NCBI GenBank assembly: GCA_005793345.1
Contig: SXSU01000092.1
Coordinates: forward strand, 167,010 to 231,009
Source: Bdellovibrionales bacterium
Lineage (GTDB): Bacteria > Bdellovibrionota > Bdellovibrionia > Bdellovibrionales > Bdellovibrionaceae
Length of the DNA stretch: 64,000 nucleotides
Direction of reading: 5' to 3'
The translations under genes and the position numbers were made by a program. The notes beneath the pieces were generated by a model. The model worked only from the letters and a program-made list of their open reading frames with translations. It ran no database searches and was not told the origin of the DNA. Below, piece by piece: positions 18,849 to 28,523 of this stretch. Position 1 is the stretch's first letter, and each line of letters begins with the position of its first letter.

Positions 18849-20387
18849 TTGAAAATTTTATTGCGAATCTCAATAATTTATTTTTTTAATTTAAGTTTTG
18901 CCTTTTCTAAAATTGATTTAGATCAAAAGTTAAATCAGCAGTGGATAAATTATAAAAATGCTCAAAATGAACTTTTGTTCAATATTGAAAATAATTTACA
19001 AAATAAAACGCAAAATTTAATTTCTCGTAATACATGGGAAGATATTATTCGGTTAAATTCAGAATATCAAATTACAAGTGAAGATGTACTTTTACTTAAA
19101 AATCGACAGAAGATTAAAATTCGCCAAGCAAAAATCAATTCACAATTACGGTCAAAAATAGATTTTGATATTTTAAGAAAAATAGAATTTTCAGAACAAG
19201 ATTTACACAAAATAAAAACATTTTGTGAAAAAATACCCAAAGGAGGAATGTTACATGTTCATCCATTTGGAACTTTCAACCGAGATACTATAAATCAACT
19301 TTTAGAGTCGCAAAACCCAGTATTATCTATTCGTTCAATTTTAAAGGATATTGAAAATGCAAATGGTAACGCCACAATTTTTCCATATGAACAAGAGGGG
19401 TTGTTATCATTAGTTGATGGATTAAATTACTTACAATATTCAAAAGAGAATCAAAAATACTTTCAGCAATTTTTATTTTTACCTTTTGGAAAACAGCCTT
19501 TTTCAAGGTTCAACTCCGTTTTTTATTTTTTGGGAACGGCAGTACATACCTGGGTTGATTATGAAAAAGCACTTTTCGATTTTTCTCGTAGGGCATTTAA
19601 ACAAGGTGTGATTTATGTTGAGTTTACTAGTGGTTTTAGTAATGAATTAGCATCAATAATTGAAAAAATCCAAAGAGAAGTTGGTCTAATAATTAGAGTT
19701 AACTATTCTTTTGATCGAACACAAACACCTGAAGATCTGTTTGAACAAGCAAAGAAAATTTTAGAAATGCCAAGAAATAAATATTTAGTTGGAATAGATT
19801 TTTTGGATAATGAAGAAGAAAACCCTGCCTTTGAAAAAGGACAACTTCTTTATGGAGCTTTTTTAAAGGCAAAGATAAGTAAAACTTCAGACCTTCATTT
19901 AACTATGCATGCAGGAGAACTCGGAGATATTCGGAACCCTCGGGATGCCATTATATTGGGTTCAGAAAGACTTGGTCACGGTGTAAATTTGATGGAGGAT
20001 GCAATTGCACTTGAGTATGCAAGTCAAAATAAAATTCCAGTTGAAATTAATTTAGTAAGTAATCTGCGATTGACGAAAATTAATAACTTAAAGGAGCATC
20101 CGTTTTTGAATTATCTTAGATTAGGTTTACCTGTAAGTTTAAGTACTGATGATGAAGGTATTTTTGACACTGATATTAAAAACGAATGTGTAATGGTAAT
20201 AAAAGAAACAGATATTTCCTATGATGAATTTAAACAAATGTCTTACAATTCAATTGAATATTCATTTGCAACTGAATCAGACAAAAAATTATTACTCACA
20301 ATATTAAATCAGCGTTTTATTGATTTTGAAAAAAGTATTCAATTTAGCAATCAATTTAATTTAATTAATTATAAATTGAAATTTTAA
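18849..20387 (+). CDS. Exported adenosine deaminase-family protein
   Basis: This protein of the adenosine/AMP deaminase superfamily keeps the zinc and catalytic motifs in order: HVH in GGMLHVHPFGTF, HAGE in LTMHAGELGDIRNPRDAI, GHG in RLGHGVNL, and STDDEGIF. It resembles secreted ADGF-type deaminases. TTG 18849 is preferred as start because it has GGAG 6 nt upstream and gives a textbook signal peptide (MKILLRISIIYFFNLSFAFS). The frame is open back to an ATG at 18762, which has no ribosome site. Extracytoplasmic adenosine deamination would salvage nucleosides from digested cells. About 512 residues. Confidence 0.85.
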   Translation: MKILLRISIIYFFNLSFAFSKIDLDQKLNQQWINYKNAQNELLFNIENNLQNKTQNLISRNTWEDIIRLNSEYQITSEDVLLLKNRQKIKIRQAKINSQLRSKIDFDILRKIEFSEQDLHKIKTFCEKIPKGGMLHVHPFGTFNRDTINQLLESQNPVLSIRSILKDIENANGNATIFPYEQEGLLSLVDGLNYLQYSKENQKYFQQFLFLPFGKQPFSRFNSVFYFLGTAVHTWVDYEKALFDFSRRAFKQGVIYVEFTSGFSNELASIIEKIQREVGLIIRVNYSFDRTQTPEDLFEQAKKILEMPRNKYLVGIDFLDNEEENPAFEKGQLLYGAFLKAKISKTSDLHLTMHAGELGDIRNPRDAIILGSERLGHGVNLMEDAIALEYASQNKIPVEINLVSNLRLTKINNLKEHPFLNYLRLGLPVSLSTDDEGIFDTDIKNECVMVIKETDISYDEFKQMSYNSIEYSFATESDKKLLLTILNQRFIDFEKSIQFSNQFNLINYKLKF

Positions 20388-20431
20388 ATAAAAATTATTG
20401 TAATGATAAATTTTTTTTAAATTGTATAAGC

Positions 20432-20471
20432 TGCTATAATTAATAAAATAATTATTATATTAATTATAGCA
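20432..20471. terminator. Bidirectional terminator-like hairpin
   Basis: Perfect 14-bp arms (TGCTATAATTAATA and its complement) enclose a 12-nt AT-rich loop between the convergent genes ending at 20387 and 20520. The stem is AT-rich and lacks a strong T run, so termination efficiency is uncertain. Confidence 0.5.
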
Positions 20472-20519
20472 TGTAGTTTGGCTTTACTCGAATAAGTTAA
20501 CACCTATTAAGCAAGTGTA

Positions 20520-21902
20520 TCAATTTGGAATACTGATCCCAGCTTCTTCGAGATATTTTTTTGAATTTGATGTTAAGTCATTGGCAGAATTCGGATCATT
20601 TAAAATATCTTTTATCATTTTAATTTTAGCAAACTCAAATGTTTTCCCAATGGTGTTGTTCTTTTTAGATGGATCAAATAATTTATGATAAAGTTTTAAA
20701 CGAAAAGCCCATTCAAGATAGCTATGTTCTCTATCTCTTAAAATACTTTTTGCTTTCGTAGCGAATTCTGGTGAATGATAAAAATTCATGGCTTCATTAA
20801 ATTCTTCGCGTGAACCACTATTTCTACCTAATTTAATTATCATGGCTTCAGCAGGATTTACGTAGTTCCAATTTGATTCTTGCATATTATTTTCAATTGC
20901 ATTTACAAAATAAGTATTTCCATTAATCGTTTCCAGCATTGCCTCTAGCTCTCGAGTGAGTTCGTTGAGTTTACTCTTGCCGATTTGATCTTCTGGATAC
21001 CAACATTTTCTACCAGGAATAGTTAGTAAAGAAGAGTTTTGATCTCGGTTTTTAAATCCCTCTTTGCCTATTTTATTTTCTGTACAAAGTTGACTATATA
21101 AATGAAGTATTGGTGTTACATCTGGATTATTAGCATCTGTTTCTGATATTTTAAACTGTGCTGCTAATGAGGACGGATTGAAATGAGTTTCTACATGACT
21201 TAATTCTATTGATTTTTCAGATATTGGAAGTGCATGAGCAAAATAAGTAATATCACTCAATTCTAGTACTTTTGAATGAAGCACATCCGATTCCAATTTA
21301 AAAAGTGCAATTTGTTTAACTTCAGATTTTAATAATGAAAATCCTGATGTTGGTTTATCAATATTGAGTTCAATACATCGAAATGGTTTAGTTGCTACTT
21401 CGACTGAACCCTGACAAAAGGGGTCCATTGACGAAATATCGGGATGATATTCAACCATTTCTCCAGTGGAACATTGAACGCTCATATCTCTTTTTGTTAA
21501 TTCTCGAACATTAGAGTTATTATACACCCACGAACTGTCATTGAAAATTTCTAAATCACCAACTAACTCTTGATGTTCATTTCCATCCACGCTACCGATA
21601 CTTGTCTCTTCATTTGTACTTGGATTAAAGCAAGTTAGTTTCACATCACTAAGAGCTATTTCCCAACCATTTGAAGAGATACATTGAGTAGTATCTTTAG
21701 TTGCAAAACCATTATTAAGTCCCCCAGAAGTCATACTCATTGCCTTTGCTCCAGAGGCTGTAACTCCTTTAACGTAAAAGCCTTGAGGGCATTTCATAGA
21801 AACAGATCCAGCTTCTGTTGCAAAGCAAAGCCTAGATGTTGTAATTATAGTCAAACTTCCTATCATTATAAAAAGTTTATTTATTGTAGTGCTGTTATTC
21901 AT
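20520..21902 (-). CDS. Exported protein of unknown function
   Basis: I do not recognise this 460-residue protein. It has a signal peptide with an extended N-region (hydrophobic residues 9-27, cleavage near CFA-TE). The mature N-terminal 170 residues hold seven Cys in a small beta-rich region (SMKCPQGFYVKGVT, TTQCISSNGWEIAL, KLTCFNP, VQCSTGEMVEY, PFCQGSV, PFRCIELN), probably disulfide-bonded. The C-terminal half is helical and charged, without low complexity. Strong AAAGGATG ribosome site. It is divergent from the secreted protease gene at 22185 with a palindrome between them. Confidence 0.65.
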   Translation of the reverse strand: MNNSTTINKLFIMIGSLTIITTSRLCFATEAGSVSMKCPQGFYVKGVTASGAKAMSMTSGGLNNGFATKDTTQCISSNGWEIALSDVKLTCFNPSTNEETSIGSVDGNEHQELVGDLEIFNDSSWVYNNSNVRELTKRDMSVQCSTGEMVEYHPDISSMDPFCQGSVEVATKPFRCIELNIDKPTSGFSLLKSEVKQIALFKLESDVLHSKVLELSDITYFAHALPISEKSIELSHVETHFNPSSLAAQFKISETDANNPDVTPILHLYSQLCTENKIGKEGFKNRDQNSSLLTIPGRKCWYPEDQIGKSKLNELTRELEAMLETINGNTYFVNAIENNMQESNWNYVNPAEAMIIKLGRNSGSREEFNEAMNFYHSPEFATKAKSILRDREHSYLEWAFRLKLYHKLFDPSKKNNTIGKTFEFAKIKMIKDILNDPNSANDLTSNSKKYLEEAGISIPN

Positions 21903-22032
21903 ATTTCATCCTTTGTTATGTGTTTTTATGTAACCAATTTTTTATTTTGTAAGCATAGATGCTGAAAATAATATAATGTATTAAGTTTTTATTCTCCACT
22001 TACACTAACTAAGTAAACTGTCTATAACATTG

Positions 22033-22055
22033 ACATCAGAATGTACTTCTGATGT
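22033..22055. promoter_or_regulatory. Inverted repeat between divergent genes
   Basis: Perfect 9-bp arms ACATCAGAA and TTCTGATGT flank TGTAC. It lies between two divergent genes for exported proteins, 131 bp from the minus-strand start and 130 bp from the plus-strand start. Candidate operator; the 282-bp region holds no other feature that I see. Confidence 0.4.
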
Positions 22056-22184
22056 TAAATACTGGATTTTAAAATCAATAAATATATATAAATTTCAAGA
22101 CATTAACTTTGCCAAAAAGTACTTTGTAATTTTTGAAGTGGCATTCATTTTGCTTTTCTAAGGATTAAGATTTTGGAGTTATAA

Positions 22185-24128
22185 ATGAATTTTAAAAAAG
22201 CAATACTGATTCTAGCATTACTTTTAGTTAATTTCCTTAGCGAATTATTATTTGCTAAAGAATGTTTAACTTTAAAAATAGAATCAGTGTATTCAGTTTA
22301 TGATACTAAATTATTAAAGCCTATTTTAAAATCAAGATTTGGAAATGGTATTAATGTAAAAATAAATTCAGATGTTAAAAAACTAAGTGGTGTTTTAACA
22401 AATTGGCATTTAATCGGAGGAAATCCGAATCATATTTTTGTAAGTTGTGATGATTTAAAAGAAGAATTTAAAATAGAATCATTTAATTCAAATAGCGATT
22501 TAGTATTTTTAATCCCAATTCATGAGTCTAAGGAGAATAAAAATAGTGAAACAAATAGTTTTTTCTCGTTAGAGAATATTTTTGGTAATCAAAGTTCTAA
22601 AATTCTTAATAAATCAAAAGAATTTGAATTCAGTTTAATTAATAATAAAAATGAACTCACTATTTATAAACCATGGTATGAAATTAAAGATGATGATAAT
22701 ATTTTAAGTTATTTTTTTATTTTAAATCCTGAGTTTTCAAAATTAATTAATTTATATCAAGAGGATGAAAAATTTTATACTGAATATAAGAGCCAATCTT
22801 CAATTTATAATGAAGATAATATTAGTGATAATGGTTTACTACGAATTAATAATGGTAAATACATGAAAAATAATGATAATGGAGTGACTCCAGTTTTTAT
22901 AGGAAATCAGCAGGTTTATACTTCAGAAAATGATGGACTTTATTTTGGACTTCCTGCTATTCAGAAGCCTATTCTAATTACAAATTTTGCAGCATGGTTT
23001 GGTTTGAGTGGAAGTCCGGTTTTTAAATCTAATGTTATTGCACCAGATAAAGAGGATTTTGACTGGGATTCCTTCATTGGTTTAGTTGCAAAAACTGAAA
23101 TCAATGGATCAAGTTCTGTAATTGTACCTAAATATGATATCGAAGAGTTTTTAAGAAGTATTATGATACCAAATGAATCAGAAGGATATTTTTTATCTTA
23201 TCATCAAGATCCAGTTGTTATTAATTCTGAAGTGATTTTTAAGAGACAGTTGATAGATGAAAATAGTAGTATTGTTTTTGAAACTATTTGTGAAAATGGC
23301 TTTCCATCTACAGGTGGTGGTGAAAAAACTGGCTCAGATTGGGGATCCAGTGGTGGTGAAAACATAGATTCTAAGGAGCAGACGCTACTTAATTCACATC
23401 AAAATTATTCGTTTAAACCTAACTTTAGTCATTCTTTAATAATTGAAAATAAAAATATTTGCGATGATGGTGTAAATTATTTTTATAATAAAGGTGTTAT
23501 TAAAATTAAATCGTTAACCACAAATAAAAAAACTTATATTATTAAAAATATTGATGATTTACTTCAAGTATTTGAGTTAGAAAAAATAACGAATATAGAT
23601 CAAATGGATGCGTTTTTAAAATTAGTAAAAATTAATTCTCAAGATGATTTAAAAAATATTATTTTGAGGAAGTTTAATAACAATAGTTATTTAAGCAAAA
23701 CTGGAACAGTTCGTTTTTTTCAAAAATATAAGTGGGAACAAATTAAAAATAAGATTGAAGAAGGAAAGTTTGCTTTTTATTTTTCACAATTTGATGAACA
23801 TGAAAAAAAATTCCAACCGTCCATCAAAAATAAATGTGATGAACAAAAATGTTTGTTAATTTACAATACTGAGCTTCCAAAACTTAATTCCCATGAAGAG
23901 AGTATTATTCAATTTGAATTAAATTTTAGCGTAAAAGATTATTTAAGTCCTGATGTTAAAGTTAGAAAAATTTTAAATTCAGCTGAAGAATGTGAATTGA
24001 GTTCTTCAGAGTTTGATTTTAAAATTGATAATAATTTAAATTTAATTTTTCATATCAGACCTAATTTGTGTTCACCGGATTCCCAGATGCATATATTCTA
24101 TAAAATTTCACACGGTAGGGGAGAATAA
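22185..24128 (+). CDS. Exported trypsin-like serine protease
   Basis: A 647-residue secreted protein with a signal peptide (residues 5-24, LFA-KE). The order of motifs is that of chymotrypsin-fold proteases: GVLTNWHLIGG (His75), SDLVFLIP (Asp105) and FGLSGSPVF (Ser275), so the triad appears complete although the Asp-Ser gap is long and divergent. The C-terminal 300 residues are unrecognised and contain a Gly/Ser linker (STGGGEKTGSDWGSSGGEN). Likely acts outside the cytoplasm on proteins. The TPR/winged-helix gene follows after 8 nt and is probably cotranscribed. Strong GGAG ribosome site. Confidence 0.75.
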   Translation: MNFKKAILILALLLVNFLSELLFAKECLTLKIESVYSVYDTKLLKPILKSRFGNGINVKINSDVKKLSGVLTNWHLIGGNPNHIFVSCDDLKEEFKIESFNSNSDLVFLIPIHESKENKNSETNSFFSLENIFGNQSSKILNKSKEFEFSLINNKNELTIYKPWYEIKDDDNILSYFFILNPEFSKLINLYQEDEKFYTEYKSQSSIYNEDNISDNGLLRINNGKYMKNNDNGVTPVFIGNQQVYTSENDGLYFGLPAIQKPILITNFAAWFGLSGSPVFKSNVIAPDKEDFDWDSFIGLVAKTEINGSSSVIVPKYDIEEFLRSIMIPNESEGYFLSYHQDPVVINSEVIFKRQLIDENSSIVFETICENGFPSTGGGEKTGSDWGSSGGENIDSKEQTLLNSHQNYSFKPNFSHSLIIENKNICDDGVNYFYNKGVIKIKSLTTNKKTYIIKNIDDLLQVFELEKITNIDQMDAFLKLVKINSQDDLKNIILRKFNNNSYLSKTGTVRFFQKYKWEQIKNKIEEGKFAFYFSQFDEHEKKFQPSIKNKCDEQKCLLIYNTELPKLNSHEESIIQFELNFSVKDYLSPDVKVRKILNSAEECELSSSEFDFKIDNNLNLIFHIRPNLCSPDSQMHIFYKISHGRGE

Positions 24129-24136
24129 TATTTAAT

Positions 24137-25276
24137 ATGTTAATGCGAGAAAAGTATTTACATCAATTACAGCTTCTTGAAACTGGAGTTTCATCCGAGA
24201 CATCAGAGTTTTTAATACATTTACGTGAGGCAGAAAACTTTGATAAAAATATTGAAGTCGAAACCTATCGAAGATTATTGGCTATACGCGGACAAATGTA
24301 TTATGGTAAATCAGTTCCACAAAGCCATTTGGCCATGCTAGAGCCTAAATTAATTAATGATTCGTTTTTAAAAGCAGAATGCCACTTTGTAAGAGGCTTA
24401 AACTTCTATTATATGAGTGAATTTATAAAAGGAGCTGCGGAATTTCGATTAGCTTCAACATATTATTCTATCCAATTTATGGATAAGGTATGTCTTGCTC
24501 TTTATAATGAACTTTCAGGTTTAATTAACTCTAATTGTCTTTCTGATTTCGAAATGCAAGAAAAATTAAGTTCGCTCGAAAAGCTATGTTTCAATAATAA
24601 TGTCAGTAGGGTTTTAGCTTTAGTTATTCGACAAAAAGCATTTTACTTATATTCAAGAAAAAAATACTTCGGTGCTCAAAGTTCAGCAGAAGAAGCTGTT
24701 AGATTATTTAAAGAAGGTGGTTATCGAGCTGATTTACAAATAGCAATGATCATTTTAGCGCTCATTTATTATGAACTGAATAATTTTAATGAAGCAAAAA
24801 AGTTACAAGAATCAATTTTACTTCCCATTGAAAATAGAATTTTATTTCCATATCACATCTTAGAGGTACTTCTATCTAATTCAGCTCCTAAAAATCCAGA
24901 AAATTTTTCGGTAGTGCAGTGGCATTGGTTAGAAATTTATAATCAGAAATTTAAAAATGAACAAATTGGCGAAAAAAATAATTCTGTATCATATGTTTGG
25001 AACTATGAAACTGGAATGTTATTTTCTAATAAAAACGAATTTTTAGATCATCTTAAAAGAGGTACTGTCGAGGGGAGATTAGTCGAAATGTTGGTTGAAC
25101 AAAAACTTTCGTCAGTAGATCTTATTGAGCGACTTTGGCCAGAGTATGCAGCTGTGGAGCAACTTAATGGTCGTCTTCATCAAGTTTTAAAACGAGTAAA
25201 AAAGAAATTACCTATCTTAAAATTTGAATATAATTTTTATTCAATTCCTATAAATTCGATAAAAATTATTAAATAA
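24137..25276 (+). CDS. TPR protein with C-terminal winged-helix domain
   Basis: This 379-residue cytoplasmic protein has helical repeats through residues about 60-240 (AECHFVRGLNFYYMSEFIKGAAEF, QKAFYLYSRKKYFGAQSSAEEAVRLF, LALIYYELNNFNEAKKLQE), which look like TPRs. The C-terminal residues 310-370 (VEGRLVEMLVEQKLSSVDLIERLWPEYAAVEQLNGRLHQVLKRVKKKL) form a winged-helix module of the OmpR/SARP style. This is a plausible regulator sensing a peptide or protein through the TPRs. It follows the secreted protease by 8 nt, suggesting joint expression. A hairpin repeat begins at the base after its stop. Confidence 0.7.
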   Translation: MLMREKYLHQLQLLETGVSSETSEFLIHLREAENFDKNIEVETYRRLLAIRGQMYYGKSVPQSHLAMLEPKLINDSFLKAECHFVRGLNFYYMSEFIKGAAEFRLASTYYSIQFMDKVCLALYNELSGLINSNCLSDFEMQEKLSSLEKLCFNNNVSRVLALVIRQKAFYLYSRKKYFGAQSSAEEAVRLFKEGGYRADLQIAMIILALIYYELNNFNEAKKLQESILLPIENRILFPYHILEVLLSNSAPKNPENFSVVQWHWLEIYNQKFKNEQIGEKNNSVSYVWNYETGMLFSNKNEFLDHLKRGTVEGRLVEMLVEQKLSSVDLIERLWPEYAAVEQLNGRLHQVLKRVKKKLPILKFEYNFYSIPINSIKIIK

Positions 25277-25341
25277 CCACTTGTGATTAAATCTGATCAT
25301 TCGCAAGCTTATATCAGATATAATCAAGAGCTGTCATAATG
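25277..25341 (+). repeat. Composite hairpin element (A only)
   Basis: A divergent A module: CCACTTGTGATTAAATCTGAT, tip CATTCGCAAG, then TATCAGATATAATCAAGAG. It starts directly after the TAA of the TPR/winged-helix gene and lacks B and C. Both inner arms changed together (AAATCTGAT / ATCAGATAT), keeping the stem. Confidence 0.7.
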
Positions 25342-25376
25342 ACTACTGAGATTGACTGTCTATACTTTAAAAAATT

Positions 25377-26543
25377 CTAACACCAATATCTTAAAAAGAA
25401 CATAAGTCTAATAAAAATTCGATACCACATTGCCTGTAGGTTAATGGTCTCTTTAGTAATGAGAACACTATTTTCTAGATCTGCACGAAAAACTTGATCA
25501 AGTAATCTTTGATTTTCTCTATGGGTAACTAGTATTTCAACTTCTTGATCGTGTAAAATACTTCGATGATTAAAATTTGTAGACCCAATTGTATATGTAC
25601 TATCTGCAATTAGAACTTTTTTATGTGCAAAGTGTAGTTTGTATTCATATACTTGAATATTATGATTTAATAACTGATTTAATAGTGCGTGCATGATCCA
25701 CTTAACTATAGGTTGATCATTTTTATCGGGCACTAAAACTTTAACATCCACTCCTCTTTTTGCAGCTTTATAAAGAGCTTGTAAAAGAGATCGCTCTGGA
25801 ACAAAATATGGATTTTGAATCCAAATTCTTTTCTTAGCTCTTCGTAACCGTCTTTTTTGAATATAAGTAGTTCGTCTTCGTCGTACAAATGAGTCGTTAA
25901 GTAAAACAAGTGGATGATTGGGACGTGGACGCAATCTTAGCCAGCGTTTTTTATTAAAAGCTTTTTCAAATGCCAAATTTAATGACGGAAGAGCTTCGCC
26001 TTCAATTCGAGCTCCAACATCTACCCATGCATTTTTTCCGTAAACTTCTTTTAGATGTACATCAGAGACATTAAGACTTCCAACCCAAGCATATTTCTTA
26101 TCAATTATTGTAACTTTACGATGAAATCCACGATTTATTTTTTTAATTCGAGACCACAATTTAAAAAAAATATTTTTTGATTCCCCTCTTGTGTGGCCAA
26201 AGCGCCATGGCAAAGGTCGGTAGAGTTTATATCGTACACCTATTCTTCTGAGCAGTGGTGCAATGTTTTGTAAAAAAAGAGGAGAGCCCCATCCATCACA
26301 AATAAGTCTTACAGAAACACCTCTTAGGGTGGCACGATGAAAAGCTTCAATTATTCTTTGACCAAGTACTCCCTCTTCAAAAGTGAAAACTTCCATTTCA
26401 ATAGAATAACGAGCCAAATCAATTTCAGCAATGAGATCGCGATAATAATCATCATTATCAAAATAAAGCTTTTCAGTTTTCCAATTTGTTGAAAATCGTC
26501 TAACTATTCGAGGTTTTTTACGAAGTAATAAATTATTATTCAA
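25377..26543 (-). CDS. Phospholipase D / cardiolipin synthase family enzyme
   Basis: This 388-residue enzyme has two HxKxxxxD motifs: HRKVTIIDKKYAWVGSLN and HKKVLIADSTYTIGSTNFNHRS. The second is followed by the DQEVEILV segment typical of bacterial cardiolipin synthases. There is no N-terminal double membrane anchor, so it resembles the ClsB/short type rather than ClsA. It probably transfers phosphatidyl groups between phospholipids at the inner membrane. Very Arg-rich around residues 190-230 (RLRPRPNHP, RRRRTTYIQKRRLRRAKKR), which may bind membrane or nucleic acid. The start is TTG with a weak ribosome site. A 39-bp palindrome lies upstream. Confidence 0.85.
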   Translation of the reverse strand: MNNNLLLRKKPRIVRRFSTNWKTEKLYFDNDDYYRDLIAEIDLARYSIEMEVFTFEEGVLGQRIIEAFHRATLRGVSVRLICDGWGSPLFLQNIAPLLRRIGVRYKLYRPLPWRFGHTRGESKNIFFKLWSRIKKINRGFHRKVTIIDKKYAWVGSLNVSDVHLKEVYGKNAWVDVGARIEGEALPSLNLAFEKAFNKKRWLRLRPRPNHPLVLLNDSFVRRRRTTYIQKRRLRRAKKRIWIQNPYFVPERSLLQALYKAAKRGVDVKVLVPDKNDQPIVKWIMHALLNQLLNHNIQVYEYKLHFAHKKVLIADSTYTIGSTNFNHRSILHDQEVEILVTHRENQRLLDQVFRADLENSVLITKETINLQAMWYRIFIRLMFFLRYWC

Positions 26544-26738
26544 AATTGATCTTACTCTTAAAAAGTGAAATTCTTGTTTATAACATAAGCTTTTAGTTGT
26601 GCCTAATAAAGGTTAGTTTTTGTTTATTAATAAGAAAAGTCTTTTAAAAAATAGACACGAATCGTCACTCTATTTTTATAAATAAATGGTTACTTTGATG
26701 AAAAATTATTTTCTTTTGTGGTATTTTATTTGCGAGAT

Positions 26739-26777
26739 ACTAAATGGTATTATACTTAAAGTATAATACCATTTAGT
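26739..26777. promoter_or_regulatory. 39-bp perfect palindrome in divergent intergenic region
   Basis: Arms of 19 bp (ACTAAATGGTATTATACTT and its exact complement) flank a single A. It lies between the PLD-type gene and the divergent nitrilase gene. Both strands contain TATAAT-like hexamers within the arms, so a regulator binding here could block promoters in both directions. No T run follows, which argues against a terminator. The rest of this 326-bp gap shows nothing else. Confidence 0.6.
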
Positions 26778-26869
26778 ATAATATAAAATTAACATAGGTT
26801 TTAAAGATAATCATCGGAACATGAAGCAAATTATCAATTATCATTTTTTAAAAAAATAGGATTTAAATT

Positions 26870-27760
26870 ATGGATTTAATTATTTCAACTACCCAATTTA
26901 GTTTAAATGCAATTTCATCTCAGGATGAATTTTGGAATCGAGTTGAAATTTGTATACTTAAATCTAAAGTGAAATCGGCAGATTGTATTTTATTTCCTGA
27001 GTATTTTAGCCTAAGTTGGTTACTTTTTAAATGTAGAATATCTGGTTATGGGAACTTAAGTTTTTTAGAGCAACTTCAAAAAGCAAATGAGTTTCATGAT
27101 GAATTTATAAATAATTTTTTTGAACTTACAATGAAACATAATATTTGCATAGTTGCAGGGACATATCCGGTAATAATGACTGACTCCTCTAAAAAAATTG
27201 TTAATCGCTGTTATGTTTTTAATCCTGAAGATCTTAAACAAACGAATCAGAAATTTTCTTTTTACCAAGATAAATTAAATATGACACGTTTTGAAGATGA
27301 GGTTTGGAAAATTAAAGGTGGAAGTCCTGATATTACTCATTTCATGCTAAAGGGTTTTAAAATTGGAATAGCAATTTGTTATGATATAGAGTTTCCAAGT
27401 TACTGTGCTGAGTTTGTTAAAGATAAAGTTGAAGTAATATTAGTTCCTAGTTGTACTGAAGATATTCATGGCTATTGGAGAGTTAGGTATTGTGCCCAGG
27501 CTAGGTGTATTGAAAATCAAACATATGTAGTGATGTCTTCAATTGTTGGGGGACACAAAGACTTTCCAGAAATAAATGTACATCATGGTCAAGGAGGAAT
27601 TTATACTCCATGTGATATCGGATATCCACCTGGTGGCATTTTAGAATTGGGAGAAGAAAATATTGAAGGTGTAGCTGTTGCAAAATTAGGTCGAAAGCAA
27701 TTAGAACATATCAGAAAAAATGGTACAGTATTGAACTTACGTGATAACTTGGCAAATTAA
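26870..27760 (+). CDS. Carbon-nitrogen hydrolase (nitrilase superfamily)
   Basis: This 296-residue enzyme has the nitrilase triad in order: Glu44 (LFPEYFSL), Lys135 (YQDKLNMTRFE) and Cys170 (GIAICYDIEFP). The RVRYCAQARCIENQTYVVMSSIVGG segment matches the family. The substrate is an amide or nitrile; members with this overall plan act as omega-amidases, N-carbamoyl hydrolases or unassigned amidases, and sequence alone does not decide. Cytoplasmic, no signal peptide. Its stop codon lies in the arm of a bidirectional hairpin. Confidence 0.85.
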   Translation: MDLIISTTQFSLNAISSQDEFWNRVEICILKSKVKSADCILFPEYFSLSWLLFKCRISGYGNLSFLEQLQKANEFHDEFINNFFELTMKHNICIVAGTYPVIMTDSSKKIVNRCYVFNPEDLKQTNQKFSFYQDKLNMTRFEDEVWKIKGGSPDITHFMLKGFKIGIAICYDIEFPSYCAEFVKDKVEVILVPSCTEDIHGYWRVRYCAQARCIENQTYVVMSSIVGGHKDFPEINVHHGQGGIYTPCDIGYPPGGILELGEENIEGVAVAKLGRKQLEHIRKNGTVLNLRDNLAN

Positions 27761-27790
27761 ATTAATTAAGTAATTTTTTAATTAATTTAA
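27757..27790. terminator. Bidirectional hairpin terminator
   Basis: Perfect 13-bp AT-only arms TTAAATTAATTAA and TTAATTAATTTAA enclose GTAATTTT. It overlaps the nitrilase stop codon and separates it from the convergent methyltransferase gene. Confidence 0.5.
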
Positions 27791-27809
27791 GAAAAATAAA
27801 GAGAGATTT

Positions 27810-28523
27810 TCAGATTAATTTTTGAACTTTAAATGTTATAAAATGAGAATGGATGGTATCAAATTTTGCAATCGAAGTGGGTAGTGGAAAATACCCAGCT
27901 CCTTTAACTTCAATAATTTTAAAATTCCAAGCTTCAAGATATTCTTTAAGTCCACGGAAATTTAATATTCGAACATGGTTCCAGGATTTTAAATTAATAC
28001 TTTTATCTCGATGAAGAGCAAGTGGATTTCCAATACCTAATTTTCGATCAGAAAAATTTGTAAGTGAAAATATTTGCCATCCCATAATGCTAGCAAAAAT
28101 ATTACACCAAGAACTTGCGTTTTCAGTGCTAACTATAAAATAGCCTCCAGGTGCGAGTATTCTAAAAATTTCTGATAAAAACAAATCTGTATCCAGTAAA
28201 TGCTCAATGACCTGATTTGAAGTAATCAAATCAAAACTAGAATCTTCAAAGGGAAATTTATGATTCAAATCAAATTCTTTAACAAAAATACCTTTTTGTT
28301 GTGAGAGCATTACTTTTTCAGGAACAATTTCGGCTCCAAAAACATTTTTTGTTCCAATTGAGTTGGCCCAGCTCATTGTTCTAACTCCGTCATCGCATCC
28401 TAAATCAAGGTATTTAGAATTGCGGTTTTTAGGTAGAAGGGATTTTATATTATCAAGATTATGTAGAACAGAATTTGAATACAAATTTTGAAGATAAGTT
28501 TTAAAATAATTCACAAGATACAC
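27810..28523 (-). CDS. Class I SAM-dependent methyltransferase
   Basis: This 237-residue protein has motif I YLDLGCDDGVRTMSWA, an acidic residue at the end of the second strand (FGAEIVP), and motif VIEHLLDTDLFLSEIFRILAPGGYFIVST, the UbiE/Methyltransf_11 pattern. Substrate unknown: similar proteins methylate lipids, quinones or sugar intermediates. GTG start (28523) with a weak ribosome site. It stands alone between a nitrilase and the purine operon control region. Confidence 0.8.
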   Translation of the reverse strand: MYLVNYFKTYLQNLYSNSVLHNLDNIKSLLPKNRNSKYLDLGCDDGVRTMSWANSIGTKNVFGAEIVPEKVMLSQQKGIFVKEFDLNHKFPFEDSSFDLITSNQVIEHLLDTDLFLSEIFRILAPGGYFIVSTENASSWCNIFASIMGWQIFSLTNFSDRKLGIGNPLALHRDKSINLKSWNHVRILNFRGLKEYLEAWNFKIIEVKGAGYFPLPTSIAKFDTIHSHFITFKVQKLI

